DNA of 64,000 nucleotides from Hasllibacter sp963833115. GTDB lineage: Bacteria; Pseudomonadota; Alphaproteobacteria; Rhodobacterales; Rhodobacteraceae. Made by a program: the position numbers and the translations under genes. A model generated the notes under the pieces. That model was not told the origin of the DNA. It ran no database searches and saw only the letters and a program-made list of their open reading frames with translations. Positions 33,898-43,232 of the stretch are shown here, piece by piece. The stretch spans positions 1,984,001 through 2,048,000 of the forward strand of contig CAWHWS010000002.1 in the NCBI GenBank assembly GCA_963833115.1. The letters run 5' to 3'. Numbering within the stretch: position 1 is the stretch's first letter; each line of letters begins with the position of its first letter.

Positions 33898-35571
33898 ATG
33901 GCCATGGACCAGGCGGCTTCCGCCAGACAAGCCGCGGCGCCGAGCGTCGCGGCGGACCGGGACTGGTGGCGCGGCGCCGTGATCTACCAGATCTATCCGC
34001 GCAGCTTCCAGGACAGCTCGGGCGACGGCGTCGGCGACCTCGCCGGGATCGCCGCCCGGCTGCCCTACGTGGCCTCCCTCGGGGTGGACGCGATCTGGAT
34101 CAGCCCGTTCTTCACCTCACCGATGAAGGATTTCGGCTACGACGTCAGCGACTATCGTGACATCGACCCGATGTTCGGAACGCTGGCGGATTTCGACGGC
34201 GTGATCGAGACGGCCCATTCGCTCGGCCTCAAGGTGATGATCGACCTGGTGCTGTCGCACACGGCGTCGGAGCACCCCTGGTTCGCCGCGTCCTCGGCGG
34301 ACCGGGAGAACGACAAGGCCGACTGGTATGTCTGGGGCGATCCCAAGGCGGACGGCACGCCGCCCAACAACTGGCTGTCCATCTTCGGCGGGTCCGCCTG
34401 GGAATGGGACCCGGGCCGCATGCAGTACTACCTGCACAACTTCCTGATCTCGCAACCGGACCTGAACCTCCATTCGATGGCGGTGCAGGACGCGCTGCTC
34501 GACGTGACGCGGTTCTGGCTCGACCGGGGCGTCGACGGGTTCCGCCTTGACACGATCAACTTCTACTTCGCGGACGCACAACTCCGGGACAATCCGCCGC
34601 TGGCGCCGGAATACCGCAACGCGACGATCGCCCCGGCGGTGAACCCGTACAACTACCAAGAGCATCTCTACTCGAAGAACCAGCCGGAGAACCTCGCCTT
34701 CCTCGCCCGGTTCCGCGCGCTCCTCGACGAGTATCCGGCCGCCGCGGCGGTCGGCGAGATAGGGGACTCGCAATGGGGGCTGGAGCTGCTGGGGGAGTAC
34801 ACCCGCGGCGAGACCGGCGTGCACATGTGCTACGCCTTCGAGTTCCTGGCCTCCGATCAGCTGACGGCGCAGAGGGTCGCCGGGGTGTTCGACCGTCTGG
34901 AGCGCGCGGCCCCGGACGGCTGGGCCTGCTGGGCTTATTCGAACCATGACGTGATGCGCCATGCCAGCCGCTGGAACCTGTCACCGGCGGCGCAGAGGTG
35001 CTTCACGACGTTGATGATGTGCCTGCGGGGCTCGGCCTGCATCTACCAGGGTGAGGAGCTCGGCCTCCCGGAGGCCCAGGTCGCCTACGAGGACCTCCAG
35101 GACCCCTACGGGATCAAGTTCTGGCCGGAGTTCAAGGGCCGCGACGGATGCCGCACGCCGATGGTCTGGGAGCCGTCCAACGATCTGGGCGGCTTCACCT
35201 CGGGTGCCGAGCGGCCCTGGCTGCCGGTCGCGCCCGAGCATCTGTCGATGTCGGTGGCGTCGCAGGAGCGGGATCCCACGGCCCTCCTGCACCATTACCG
35301 TCGCGCGATCGGCCTGCGTGCGGGCGACGACATCTGGTCCAAGGGCGCGCAGGCCGGGATGGAGGTGCAGGGCGACGTCCTGCGCTTCACGCGCACGCAC
35401 GAGGGCCGGGAGGTCGCGTGCCTGTTCAACCTCGGGGAGGGCGAGGCGATCGTCGACCTCCCGCCGGGCGACTGGCGGCAGGTCGCGCGTGAGCTCGGCA
35501 CCGCGGGGCCCGACGGCGCGCGCGTCCACCTGGGGCCATGGCAGCCCTGCCTGCTCGAGCGCGCCGACTGA
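33898..35571 (+). CDS. aglA: Alpha-glucosidase, glycoside hydrolase family 13
   Basis: A 557-residue GH13 enzyme without a signal peptide, hence cytoplasmic. It starts WWRGAVIYQIYPRSFQDSSGDG, the family signature. The nucleophile is D218 (GFRLDTINF), the acid/base E287 (VGEIGD), and the stabilising aspartate D351 (SNHDVMR). It hydrolyses imported maltose, sucrose or trehalose to glucose for Glk. The ATG at 33898 (MAMD) has AAGGGA 8 nt upstream. It is embedded between permease and ATPase genes, as in other agl operons. Confidence 0.93.
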   Translation: MAMDQAASARQAAAPSVAADRDWWRGAVIYQIYPRSFQDSSGDGVGDLAGIAARLPYVASLGVDAIWISPFFTSPMKDFGYDVSDYRDIDPMFGTLADFDGVIETAHSLGLKVMIDLVLSHTASEHPWFAASSADRENDKADWYVWGDPKADGTPPNNWLSIFGGSAWEWDPGRMQYYLHNFLISQPDLNLHSMAVQDALLDVTRFWLDRGVDGFRLDTINFYFADAQLRDNPPLAPEYRNATIAPAVNPYNYQEHLYSKNQPENLAFLARFRALLDEYPAAAAVGEIGDSQWGLELLGEYTRGETGVHMCYAFEFLASDQLTAQRVAGVFDRLERAAPDGWACWAYSNHDVMRHASRWNLSPAAQRCFTTLMMCLRGSACIYQGEELGLPEAQVAYEDLQDPYGIKFWPEFKGRDGCRTPMVWEPSNDLGGFTSGAERPWLPVAPEHLSMSVASQERDPTALLHHYRRAIGLRAGDDIWSKGAQAGMEVQGDVLRFTRTHEGREVACLFNLGEGEAIVDLPPGDWRQVARELGTAGPDGARVHLGPWQPCLLERAD

Positions 35572-35575
35572 GACC

Positions 35576-35626
35576 GGCGCGTCCCGCCGGGGCGCGCCGC
35601 ACGACAGATCCCGCCGCGAAGCGGGA
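35576..35626 (+). other. Two small hairpins between aglA and aglK
   Basis: GGCGCG/CGCGCC (35576-35598) and TCCCGC/GCGGGA (35609-35626) each give 6-bp stems in the 77-nt gap. They may tune mRNA stability within the operon. Confidence 0.4.
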
Positions 35627-35648
35627 CGGACATACGAGGGAGGGCCTG

Positions 35649-36746
35649 ATGGCCGATCTGAAGCTGACCAACGTCGAGAAGGTCTATGGCGGGACCGTCG
35701 AGGTCCTCAAGGACATCAATCTCGACATCGAGCGGGGCGAGTTGATCGTGTTCGTCGGCCCGTCCGGCTGCGGCAAGTCCACGCTGCTCCGGATGATCGC
35801 CGGGCTCGAGAAGATCTCCGGCGGCACGCTGGAGATCGACGGCATGGTCGTCAACGACGTGCCGCCGAGCCAGCGCGGCATCGCGATGGTGTTCCAGTCC
35901 TACGCGCTCTACCCGCACATGACCGTGCGGGACAACATGACCTTCGCGCTCAAGATCGCCAAGAAGACCCCCGAGGAGATCGACGCGGCGGTCAGCAAGG
36001 CCGCGCGCATCCTGCAGCTCGAGGAGTATCTCGACCGCCTGCCGAAGGCGCTCTCGGGCGGGCAGCGACAGCGGGTGGCGATCGGCCGTTCCATCGTGCG
36101 CGACCCCAAGGTCTACCTCTTCGACGAGCCGCTCTCGAACCTCGACGCGGCGCTGCGCGTCGCGACCCGGATCGAGATCGCGCAGCTCAAGGAATCGATG
36201 CCCGACAGCACGATGATCTACGTGACCCACGACCAGGTGGAGGCGATGACCCTGGCCAGCCGGATCGTGGTCCTCGCCAACAAGGGCATCGCGCAGGTGG
36301 GCTCGCCGCTCACGCTCTACGAGCGGCCCGAGAACGAGTTCGTCGCGCAGTTCATCGGCTCGCCGGCGATGAACCTGCTGTCGGGCAAGATCACCGGCAC
36401 GGGCGCGCACACGACCGTGGCGCTGGCCGGTGGCGGCACGGCGGTCTCGAGCGTGCCGACGACGGATGCCGACATGGGCAAGGCCGTCAACGTGGGCGTG
36501 CGGCCCGAGGACTTCCTCGAGGTCGAAGGGCCGGAGGCGCCCTGGATGTACGAGGGCAAGGTCGGCATCACCGAGGCGCTCGGGGAGGTGACGCTCCTCT
36601 ATTTCGAGCCCGGCGCGAGCGGCGTGTCGGTGATCGGCAAGCTCCCCGGCATCCACGCCGACCTGCGCGGCAAGACGGTGCGGATGGGCGCGGCGCCCGA
36701 GAAGGTCCACGTCTTCGCCGACGGGCGCTCGCTCCTCTACAGGTAG
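35649..36746 (+). CDS. aglK: Alpha-glucoside ABC transporter ATPase (UgpC/MalK type)
   Basis: A 365-residue ATPase. Walker A GPSGCGKST is at 37-45, the signature LSGGQ at 135-139, and Walker B YLFDEP follows, then the switch histidine in YVTHDQVEAMTLA. The C-terminal OB-fold TOBE regulatory domain (NVGVRPEDFLEVEG) identifies the MalK/UgpC subgroup. It powers AglFG. The ATG at 35649 has GAGGGAGGG upstream. It is the last gene of the agl operon and is followed by repeat copy C. Confidence 0.93.
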   Translation: MADLKLTNVEKVYGGTVEVLKDINLDIERGELIVFVGPSGCGKSTLLRMIAGLEKISGGTLEIDGMVVNDVPPSQRGIAMVFQSYALYPHMTVRDNMTFALKIAKKTPEEIDAAVSKAARILQLEEYLDRLPKALSGGQRQRVAIGRSIVRDPKVYLFDEPLSNLDAALRVATRIEIAQLKESMPDSTMIYVTHDQVEAMTLASRIVVLANKGIAQVGSPLTLYERPENEFVAQFIGSPAMNLLSGKITGTGAHTTVALAGGGTAVSSVPTTDADMGKAVNVGVRPEDFLEVEGPEAPWMYEGKVGITEALGEVTLLYFEPGASGVSVIGKLPGIHADLRGKTVRMGAAPEKVHVFADGRSLLYR

Positions 36747-36756
36747 CGGGGGGGAG

Positions 36757-36842
36757 CGGGCGCTCCCGCCCGTCCTCGGCGCCTGCCGGCGCCTCGTCCG
36801 GTTGGGCCGGGCCTCGCTGCGCTCGGCGGGGCCGCCGACCGG
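36757..36842 (+). repeat. Dispersed intergenic repeat, copy C
   Basis: Between aglK and guaB. It begins GGGCGCTCCCGCCCGTCC, then has the inverted repeat GGCGCCTGCCGGCGCC, the core GGTTGGGCCGGGCCTCGCTGC, and a GC-rich tail. It is closest to copies B and E. The remaining gap up to the guaB ribosome-binding site shows nothing else. Confidence 0.7.
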
Positions 36843-36908
36843 CGTGCCCTTGCCCGGACGGCGGGCGGCGTGCGATGGCGCGGCACCCGCCCGCCGCCGG
36901 AGGACCCG

Positions 36909-38351
36909 ATGCAGATCCGCGAAGCCCTGACCTTCGACGACGTGCTGCTGGTGCCGGCCGCCTCCTCCGTCCTGCCGGGCGCGGCGGACACCCGCACGCG
37001 GCTCACCCGGAGGATCGGGATGAACATCCCCCTCCTGTCGAGCGCCATGGACACGGTGACCGAGGCCCGCATGGCGATCGCCATGGCGCAGGCGGGCGGG
37101 ATCGGGGTCATCCACCGCAACCTCGGCGTCGACGCGCAGCAGCGCGAGGTGCGCCGGGTCAAGCGCTTCGAGAGCGGCGTGGTCCACAGCCCGATCACGC
37201 TGGCGCCCGACGACAGCCTGGCCGACGCCATGGCCCTCCAGGAGCGTTACCGCGTGACCGGCTTCCCGGTGGTCCGCGACGGCCGCGTCGTCGGGATCGT
37301 CACCAATCGGGACATGCGCTTCGCCGTCGATCCGTCGACGCCGGTCTCGGAGATGATGACCTCGGAGGACCTCGCGATCCTGCAGGAGCCCGCCGACCTG
37401 GGCGAGGCCCGCCGGATCATGGCCGCGCGGCGGATCGAGAAGCTGCTGGTGACGGACGCGGACGGACGCCTGACCGGGCTCCTGACGATCAAGGACATCG
37501 AGCAGGCGGTCCTCAACCCGCACGCCTGCAAGGACGGGCTCGGGCGGCTGCGCTGCGCCGCCGCGACGACCGTGGGGGATGCCGGCTACGAGCGCTCCGA
37601 GGCCCTGGTCGACGCGGGCGTGGACGTGATCGTCATCGACACCGCGCACGGCCATTCGGAGGGCGTCGCGACGGCGGTCGCGCGCGCCAAGCGCCTGTCG
37701 AACGACGTGCAGATCGTGGCCGGGAACGTGGCGACGGCGGAGGGCGCCCGTGCGTTGATCGATGCGGGCGCGGACGCGGTGAAGGTCGGGATCGGGCCGG
37801 GCAGCATCTGCACCACGCGGATGGTCGCGGGCGTGGGCGTGCCGCAGCTCACCGCGATCATGGACGCGGCGCGCGGCGCGGGGGACGTGCCGGTGATCGC
37901 GGATGGCGGCATCAAGCTGTCGGGCGACTTCGCCAAGGCGATCGCGGCCGGCGCGGCCTCGGCGATGGTGGGCAGCATGATCGCGGGCACCGACGAGAGC
38001 CCGGGCGAGATGATCCTCTACCAGGGGCGCAGCTACAAGTCGTACCGGGGCATGGGCTCGCTGGGCGCGATGGCGCGCGGCTCGGCGGATCGCTATTTCC
38101 AGGACGACGCGGCGAGCGACAAGCTCGTGCCGGAGGGCATCGAGGGGCAGGTGGCCTACAAGGGCTCGGCGGCGGCGGTGATCCATCAGCTCGTCGGCGG
38201 GCTGCGCGCGGCGATGGGCTATGTCGGCGCGGCCACGATCCCGGAGATGCACGGAGCCGAGTTCGTGCGGATATCCGGCGCGGGCCTGCGCGAGAGCCAT
38301 GTCCACGACGTGCAGATCACGCGGGAATCGCCGAACTACCGGATCGGCTAG
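36909..38351 (+). CDS. guaB: IMP dehydrogenase
   Basis: A 480-residue enzyme making XMP from IMP, the committed step of GMP synthesis. The catalytic cysteine is C301 in GPGSICTTR. Two CBS domains lie between about residues 90 and 200. The active-site flap and IMP loops are seen in ADGGIKLSGD and SYKSYRGMGSLGAM. The ATG at 36909 follows a CCGGAGGAC site. Its stop directly abuts the GTG of the rRNA methyltransferase gene, so the two are co-transcribed. Confidence 0.96.
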   Translation: MQIREALTFDDVLLVPAASSVLPGAADTRTRLTRRIGMNIPLLSSAMDTVTEARMAIAMAQAGGIGVIHRNLGVDAQQREVRRVKRFESGVVHSPITLAPDDSLADAMALQERYRVTGFPVVRDGRVVGIVTNRDMRFAVDPSTPVSEMMTSEDLAILQEPADLGEARRIMAARRIEKLLVTDADGRLTGLLTIKDIEQAVLNPHACKDGLGRLRCAAATTVGDAGYERSEALVDAGVDVIVIDTAHGHSEGVATAVARAKRLSNDVQIVAGNVATAEGARALIDAGADAVKVGIGPGSICTTRMVAGVGVPQLTAIMDAARGAGDVPVIADGGIKLSGDFAKAIAAGAASAMVGSMIAGTDESPGEMILYQGRSYKSYRGMGSLGAMARGSADRYFQDDAASDKLVPEGIEGQVAYKGSAAAVIHQLVGGLRAAMGYVGAATIPEMHGAEFVRISGAGLRESHVHDVQITRESPNYRIG

Positions 38352-39548
38352 GTGACCCCGGGCGCGCGGGTCGCCGCCGCCATCGGCGTGATGGACGCGG
38401 TCCTCGCCGGGGCGCCGGCGGAGCGCGAGCTGACCGCATGGGCCCGCGGGGCGCGGTACGCCGGCTCGAAGGACCGGGCGGCGGTGCGGGACCTCGTGTT
38501 CTCCGCGCTGCGGCGGCTTCGGTCGAGCGCGGCGCGCGGCGGGGGCATGACCGGGCGGGCCGTGCTCTGGGGGCTCCTGGCGGAGGACGGGTCGGCGACG
38601 GCGTCGTTCGACGGGGAAGGGCACGCGCCGGCGCCGATGGCCCCGGCCGAGATCGCGGCGATGCGGGCGCCGAGCGCCGAGGAGGCGCTCGACATGCCCG
38701 GCTGGCTCCTGCCCGAGCTACGCGCCGCCCACGGCGAGGCCCTCCCGGCGATCTGCGCGGCGATGCGAGACAGGGCGCCGGTGCACCTGCGCGTCAACAT
38801 GGCGAGGGGTTCGCGGGCGGCGGCGGCGGCGGCGCTCGCGCGCGAAGGGATCGGGACACGGGCGCATCCGCTCTCGCCCTCCGCCCTGGAGGTCGTGGAC
38901 GGCGCGCGGGCGCTGCGCGCCTCGGCCGCGCTGGCGGGCGGCGAGGTCGAGCCGCAGGACGCGGCGAGCCAGGCCGTCGCGGACGCCGTGCCCCTGCGCC
39001 CAGGGGCACGCGTCCTGGACTGGTGCGCCGGCGGCGGAGGCAAGGCGCTCGCGCTCGCGGCGCGGTCCGGCGGGACGATCTGGGCGCATGACATCGATGC
39101 GGGGCGGATGCGCGACCTGCCTGCGCGGGCTCGCCGGGCAGGCGCCGACGTGCGCCTCGTGCCGCCGGGGCGCACGGGCGGCGGATGGGACGTGATCCTG
39201 GTGGACGCGCCCTGTTCGGGCAGCGGGGCGTGGCGCCGCGCGCCCGAGGCGAAATGGCGCCTCACCGAGGCGCGGCTGGCCGAGCTCGTGGAGCTGCAGG
39301 CCACGATCCTGGGCGCGGCCGCATCCGCCCTCGCGCCCGGCGGGCTGCTCGTCTACGCGACCTGCTCGCTCTTGCCGCGAGAGAATGCCGGCGTCGTCGG
39401 GGCCTTCGCCAGGACGCACGATTTCGCGGTCGTTCGGGCCCTCGATCTCACGCCGCTCGATGGCGGGGATGGCTTTCACGCATCCCTCCTGAGCCGCTCG
39501 TCCGGGAGGGCGATGCATATGTCGGCGCACCCGGATAGGGTGAGTTAA
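38352..39548 (+). CDS. rsmB: RsmB-type RNA (cytosine-5) methyltransferase
   Basis: A 398-residue methyltransferase of the RsmB/NOL1 family, starting with GTG immediately after the guaB stop. The N-terminal part is a reduced helical domain. The catalytic domain has the SAM motif LDWCAGGGGK, the motif IV cysteine in DAPCSGSGAWRR, and the nucleophile cysteine in YATCSLLPREN. The likely target is C967-type cytosine of 16S rRNA, but family members also modify tRNA or other rRNA positions, so the symbol is approximate. Its stop codon forms part of the TTAA of a CtrA-like motif before cckA. Confidence 0.82.
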   Translation: MTPGARVAAAIGVMDAVLAGAPAERELTAWARGARYAGSKDRAAVRDLVFSALRRLRSSAARGGGMTGRAVLWGLLAEDGSATASFDGEGHAPAPMAPAEIAAMRAPSAEEALDMPGWLLPELRAAHGEALPAICAAMRDRAPVHLRVNMARGSRAAAAAALAREGIGTRAHPLSPSALEVVDGARALRASAALAGGEVEPQDAASQAVADAVPLRPGARVLDWCAGGGGKALALAARSGGTIWAHDIDAGRMRDLPARARRAGADVRLVPPGRTGGGWDVILVDAPCSGSGAWRRAPEAKWRLTEARLAELVELQATILGAAASALAPGGLLVYATCSLLPRENAGVVGAFARTHDFAVVRALDLTPLDGGDGFHASLLSRSSGRAMHMSAHPDRVS

Positions 39549-39604
39549 CCTGCCGTTCATCGTTTCGGTCGATGCCGGTTCGGATGCGGTACGGGGGAGA
39601 GACG

Positions 39605-41896
39605 ATGCCGGCACCCATGACCTCGGAGGGTCGCGCCTTCGCACGCGGCATCGCGGGCGGCCTGCCGATCCTCGCCGCCGCTCTCGTGCTCGGCGCGGCG
39701 GGGGCCGCGATCCTCCCAGAAGGGACCGTGCGGGACGCGGCCTGGGCGGCGCTTGCCGCCGGTTGCGCGGTCCTGATCGGGATCGGCGTGCTGCGTGCCC
39801 GGGCCCACCGCGGCGATCGAGAGGAGGGGCAGGCCGCGATCCGTGCGATCGCGGCCGATCCGGCTCCGAGCGTCCTCACGGACGGGGCGGGCCTCGTGAT
39901 CGGGTCCAATGCGCCGGGGATGGCGGTCCTGGACGGTCGCGCCCCGGACGGGACGCCGCTCGCGGGCGCTCTGGCGGCTCGGCTCGCGGACCCCGAGGGC
40001 ACGGTGCGCAGCCTACTCGGCCGCGTCGCGGAGGATGGGGCCGGCGCCATGCCGGCCACGCGCGCGGGCGGGCTCGGCCTGGCGGCCCATCGCGCGGGGC
40101 CGGGACTCGTTCTCTGGCGACTGACGGACAGCGCGCGGGACGCCTCCGTCGACGGCGGATTGCCGATGCTGACCGCGACGGCGGCCGGGACGATCCTGTT
40201 CATGAACGAGCCCCTGCGCCGCCTCGCCGGCCACCGCCCCCGCACGCTCGAGGAGCTGTTCGGCCCGGACGCCGCGGCCCCGCGCCTCCGTGGCGAGGAC
40301 GGGCCCGTCGACGTGGAGCTGCGCGAGTTGGATGGCGGTGGCGGGCGCCGGGAGATCTACGTCCTGCCGCCCAGCCAGCATGCCGCCCCGGGCACCGATG
40401 ATCTCTTCGACGCGCTCCCGGTCGGGCTCCTGCGGATCGGGGAGGGGGGCGCGGTGATCGCGGGCAACCGCCTGGCCCGCGATCTCACCGGGAGCGACCT
40501 GCCGGACGGGATCGCGCTCGACGACCTGGTGGAGGGGCTCGGCCGCAGCATCGACGGCTGGGTCGCGGACGGCCTCGCCGGCATGGGCCTCGGCCATCCG
40601 GAGACCCTGCGCGCGCGCCGCCGGACGGTCGAGACGCATCTGCAGGTGACCCTCGGCCGGATGGTCTCTCCCGACGGCCCGTCCCTCGTCGCCGTCCTGA
40701 ACGACGCGACCGAGCTGAAGACGCTGGAGGCGCAGTTCGTCCAAAGCCAGAAGATGCAGGCCATCGGACAGCTCGCCGGCGGCGTGGCGCATGACTTCAA
40801 CAACCTGCTGACCGCGATCTCGGGGCATTGCGACCTCCTCATGCTGCGCCACGACAAGGATGATTCGGACTTCGCGGATTTGTCGCAGATCTCCCAGAAC
40901 GCGAACCGCGCCGCCGCGCTCGTCGGCCAGCTCCTGGCCTTCAGCCGCAAGCAGACCCAGCAGCTCGAGACGCTCGACCTGCGCGAGACTCTCGCGGATC
41001 TTGGCCATCTCCTGAACCGGCTGGTCGGGGAGAAGGTGAGCCTCCAGCTCCATCACGACCCCGCACTCTCGCCGATGCGCGGTGACCGGCGCCAACTCGA
41101 GCAGGTCATCCTCAACCTCGTGGTCAACGCGCGCGACGCCTTGGGCGAAGATGGCGGCGAGGTCGGGATCGTCACGTCCAACTGCAGGCTGGCGGCCCCG
41201 CTCGAACGCGACAGCGTCGAGGTCCCCGCCGGCCGCTACGTGAAGGTTCAGGTCCGGGACGCGGGCATGGGGATCGAGCCCTCCCAGGTGCCGAAGATCT
41301 TCGAGCCGTTCTTCACGACCAAGCGTACCGGGGAGGGCACGGGCCTTGGCCTGTCGACGGCATACGGCATCGTGAAGCAGACGGGGGGCTTCATCTTCGT
41401 CGATAGCACTCTGGGTGTGGGGACGGTGTTCACGCTCTACTTCCCGGCCGCCCACGCGGCGGCGGCGCCCGTGCAGGTCGCCAAGGCCGCGCCGGCGCGG
41501 CCCGCGGCGGTGGAAGAGGGGCCTCAGGGGGTCGTCCTCCTCGTCGAGGACGAGGCGCCGGTGCGCGCCTTCGCGTCGCGCGCCCTCCGGCTGCATGGCT
41601 ATACCGTGATCGAGGCGGAGGATGCGGAGGCCGCGCTCGAGATCGCGGACGATCGGGAGATCGAAATCGACATCTTCGTGACGGATGTGATCATGCCGGG
41701 CATGGACGGGCCGACCTGGGTGCGCCGCGCCTTGACGGACCGGCCGGGCACGCCCGTGATCTTCGTTTCCGGATACGCCGAAGACGCGTTGGACGGCGCC
41801 TCCGAGACCATTCCCGGCAGCATGTTCCTCCCCAAGCCCTTCTCGCTCAGCGCCCTGTCCAAGACGGTCGGCGACGCGCTCCACGCGCGCGGCTGA
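39605..41896 (+). CDS. cckA: Hybrid sensor histidine kinase CckA
   Basis: A 763-residue hybrid kinase. Two N-terminal transmembrane helices (about 20-75) precede PAS-like regions. The HisKA domain phospho-acceptor is H396 in GGVAHDFNNLLTAISGH. The HATPase domain has NLVVNARDAL, DAGMGIEP and GEGTGLGLSTAYGIVKQTGG. The C-terminal receiver has D694 in VTDVIMPG. This architecture and the DFNNLL pattern are those of CckA, which phosphorylates CtrA through ChpT; in Rhodobacterales that relay controls motility, gene transfer agents and cell cycle. The ATG at 39605 is chosen over 39572 because GGGGGAGAG precedes it. Confidence 0.92.
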   Translation: MPAPMTSEGRAFARGIAGGLPILAAALVLGAAGAAILPEGTVRDAAWAALAAGCAVLIGIGVLRARAHRGDREEGQAAIRAIAADPAPSVLTDGAGLVIGSNAPGMAVLDGRAPDGTPLAGALAARLADPEGTVRSLLGRVAEDGAGAMPATRAGGLGLAAHRAGPGLVLWRLTDSARDASVDGGLPMLTATAAGTILFMNEPLRRLAGHRPRTLEELFGPDAAAPRLRGEDGPVDVELRELDGGGGRREIYVLPPSQHAAPGTDDLFDALPVGLLRIGEGGAVIAGNRLARDLTGSDLPDGIALDDLVEGLGRSIDGWVADGLAGMGLGHPETLRARRRTVETHLQVTLGRMVSPDGPSLVAVLNDATELKTLEAQFVQSQKMQAIGQLAGGVAHDFNNLLTAISGHCDLLMLRHDKDDSDFADLSQISQNANRAAALVGQLLAFSRKQTQQLETLDLRETLADLGHLLNRLVGEKVSLQLHHDPALSPMRGDRRQLEQVILNLVVNARDALGEDGGEVGIVTSNCRLAAPLERDSVEVPAGRYVKVQVRDAGMGIEPSQVPKIFEPFFTTKRTGEGTGLGLSTAYGIVKQTGGFIFVDSTLGVGTVFTLYFPAAHAAAAPVQVAKAAPARPAAVEEGPQGVVLLVEDEAPVRAFASRALRLHGYTVIEAEDAEAALEIADDREIEIDIFVTDVIMPGMDGPTWVRRALTDRPGTPVIFVSGYAEDALDGASETIPGSMFLPKPFSLSALSKTVGDALHARG

Positions 41897-41997
41897 GGTC
41901 ACGGGCGCCGATGTAAATCTTTCATTAACCGTCGAGGCCCAGTCTTTGGGGCGAGTTCATCTTGCATCCGGCCGATTCTCGCTCCATGTGAGGACAG

Positions 41998-42012
41998 GAA
42001 CAAGGCATGAAC
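41998..42012 (+). promoter_or_regulatory. LexA/SOS box upstream of recA
   Basis: GAAC-AAGGCAT-GAAC matches the alphaproteobacterial LexA box GAAC-N7-GAAC exactly, 53 nt before the recA ATG. A GTTC at 42015-42018 creates an overlapping GAACATGTTC palindrome. Confidence 0.88.
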
Positions 42013-42065
42013 ATGTTCCATCCGTTGCGGCCTTCCCCTTGGCCGTGCAACAAGAGGTTGACCCC

Positions 42066-43151
42066 ATGGCTACAGCGAACCTCCTCGACATGACCGACCG
42101 CAAATCCGCCGAGAAGCAGAAGGCCCTCGACAGCGCGCTCGCGCAGATCGAGCGGCAGTTCGGCAAGGGCTCGATCATGAAGCTGGGCGCCGAGGGCGCG
42201 ATCCAGGACATCGCCGCCTCGTCCACAGGCTCGCTCGGTCTCGACATCGCGCTCGGGATCGGCGGGTTGCCCATGGGCCGCATCATCGAGATCTACGGCC
42301 CCGAGAGTTCCGGCAAGACGACGCTGACGCTGCATTGCATCGCCGAGCAGCAGAAGAAGGGCGGCGTGTGCGCCTTCGTCGACGCCGAGCATGCGCTCGA
42401 TCCCCATTACGCCAAGAAGCTGGGCATCGACATCGACGAGCTCCTGATCTCGCAGCCCGACACCGGCGAGCAGGCGCTCGAGATCACCGACACGCTCGTT
42501 CGGTCGGGCGCGGTCAACATGGTGGTCGTCGACTCCGTCGCGGCCCTGACCCCGAAGAGCGAGCTCGAGGGCGATATGGGTGATAGCTCGGTCGGGGTTC
42601 ACGCGCGCCTGATGAGTCAGGCCATGCGAAAGCTCACGGGCTCGATCAGCCGCTCGCAGTGCATGGTGATCTTCATCAACCAGATTCGGATGAAGATCGG
42701 CGTCATGTTCGGCTCGCCCGAGACGACGACGGGCGGCAACGCGTTGAAGTTCTACTCCTCCGTTCGGCTCGACATCCGCCGCATCGGCGCGCTGAAGGAT
42801 CGCGACGAGGTGGTCGGCAACGCGACGCGCGTGAAGGTCGTGAAGAACAAGGTCGCGGCGCCCTTCAAGCAGGTCGAGTTCGACATCATGTACGGAGAGG
42901 GGATCTCCAAGATGGGGGAGCTCCTCGACCTGGGGGTCAAGGCCGGCGTCGTCGACAAGTCGGGGGCCTGGTTCTCCTATGGCGACGAGCGGATCGGGCA
43001 GGGGCGTGAGAACGCCAAGACCTTCCTGAAGGAGAACGGCCGCATCGCGCTCGCGATCGAGGACAAGATCAGGGCCGCGCATGGCCTCGATTTCGAGATG
43101 CCGAAGACCGAGCGCATCGTCGACGATGGCGACGACCTCGTCGAGACCTGA
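42066..43151 (+). CDS. recA: Recombinase RecA
   Basis: A 361-residue RecA. Walker A GPESSGKT is at 78-85, with VDAEHALDP, the VDSVAALTPK Walker B, the L1/L2 loop region FINQIRMKIGVMFGSPETTTGGNALKFY in conserved form, and the acidic C-terminus DDGDDLVET. It mediates strand exchange and LexA autoproteolysis. The ATG at 42066 gives the family-standard MATANLLDMTDRK-type N-terminus. It has its own promoter region with a LexA box and is followed by a terminator hairpin. Confidence 0.97.
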   Translation: MATANLLDMTDRKSAEKQKALDSALAQIERQFGKGSIMKLGAEGAIQDIAASSTGSLGLDIALGIGGLPMGRIIEIYGPESSGKTTLTLHCIAEQQKKGGVCAFVDAEHALDPHYAKKLGIDIDELLISQPDTGEQALEITDTLVRSGAVNMVVVDSVAALTPKSELEGDMGDSSVGVHARLMSQAMRKLTGSISRSQCMVIFINQIRMKIGVMFGSPETTTGGNALKFYSSVRLDIRRIGALKDRDEVVGNATRVKVVKNKVAAPFKQVEFDIMYGEGISKMGELLDLGVKAGVVDKSGAWFSYGDERIGQGRENAKTFLKENGRIALAIEDKIRAAHGLDFEMPKTERIVDDGDDLVET

Positions 43152-43160
43152 CCGACCCGG

Positions 43161-43184
43161 GGCCGCCGTGGACAGGCGGCGGCC
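43161..43184 (+). terminator. Terminator after recA
   Basis: GGCCGCCG and CGGCGGCC form a perfect 8-bp stem with an 8-nt loop, 9 nt after the recA stop. Confidence 0.62.
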
Positions 43185-43232
43185 TCGCGCGTAACCGGGG
43201 ACGTGCCGCCTGACACGCATCCCGGGATCGCC

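Noticed and set aside
35051..39091. A 1346-codon open frame on the plus strand across aglA, aglK, guaB and rsmB
   Set aside because: It runs out of frame through four clear genes and encodes an Arg/Gly/Ala-rich sequence without motifs.
42007..42093. A 28-codon reading frame (ATG at 42007) in the recA leader
   Set aside because: It overlaps the LexA box and the recA start, has no good ribosome-binding site and no sign of conservation can be seen.
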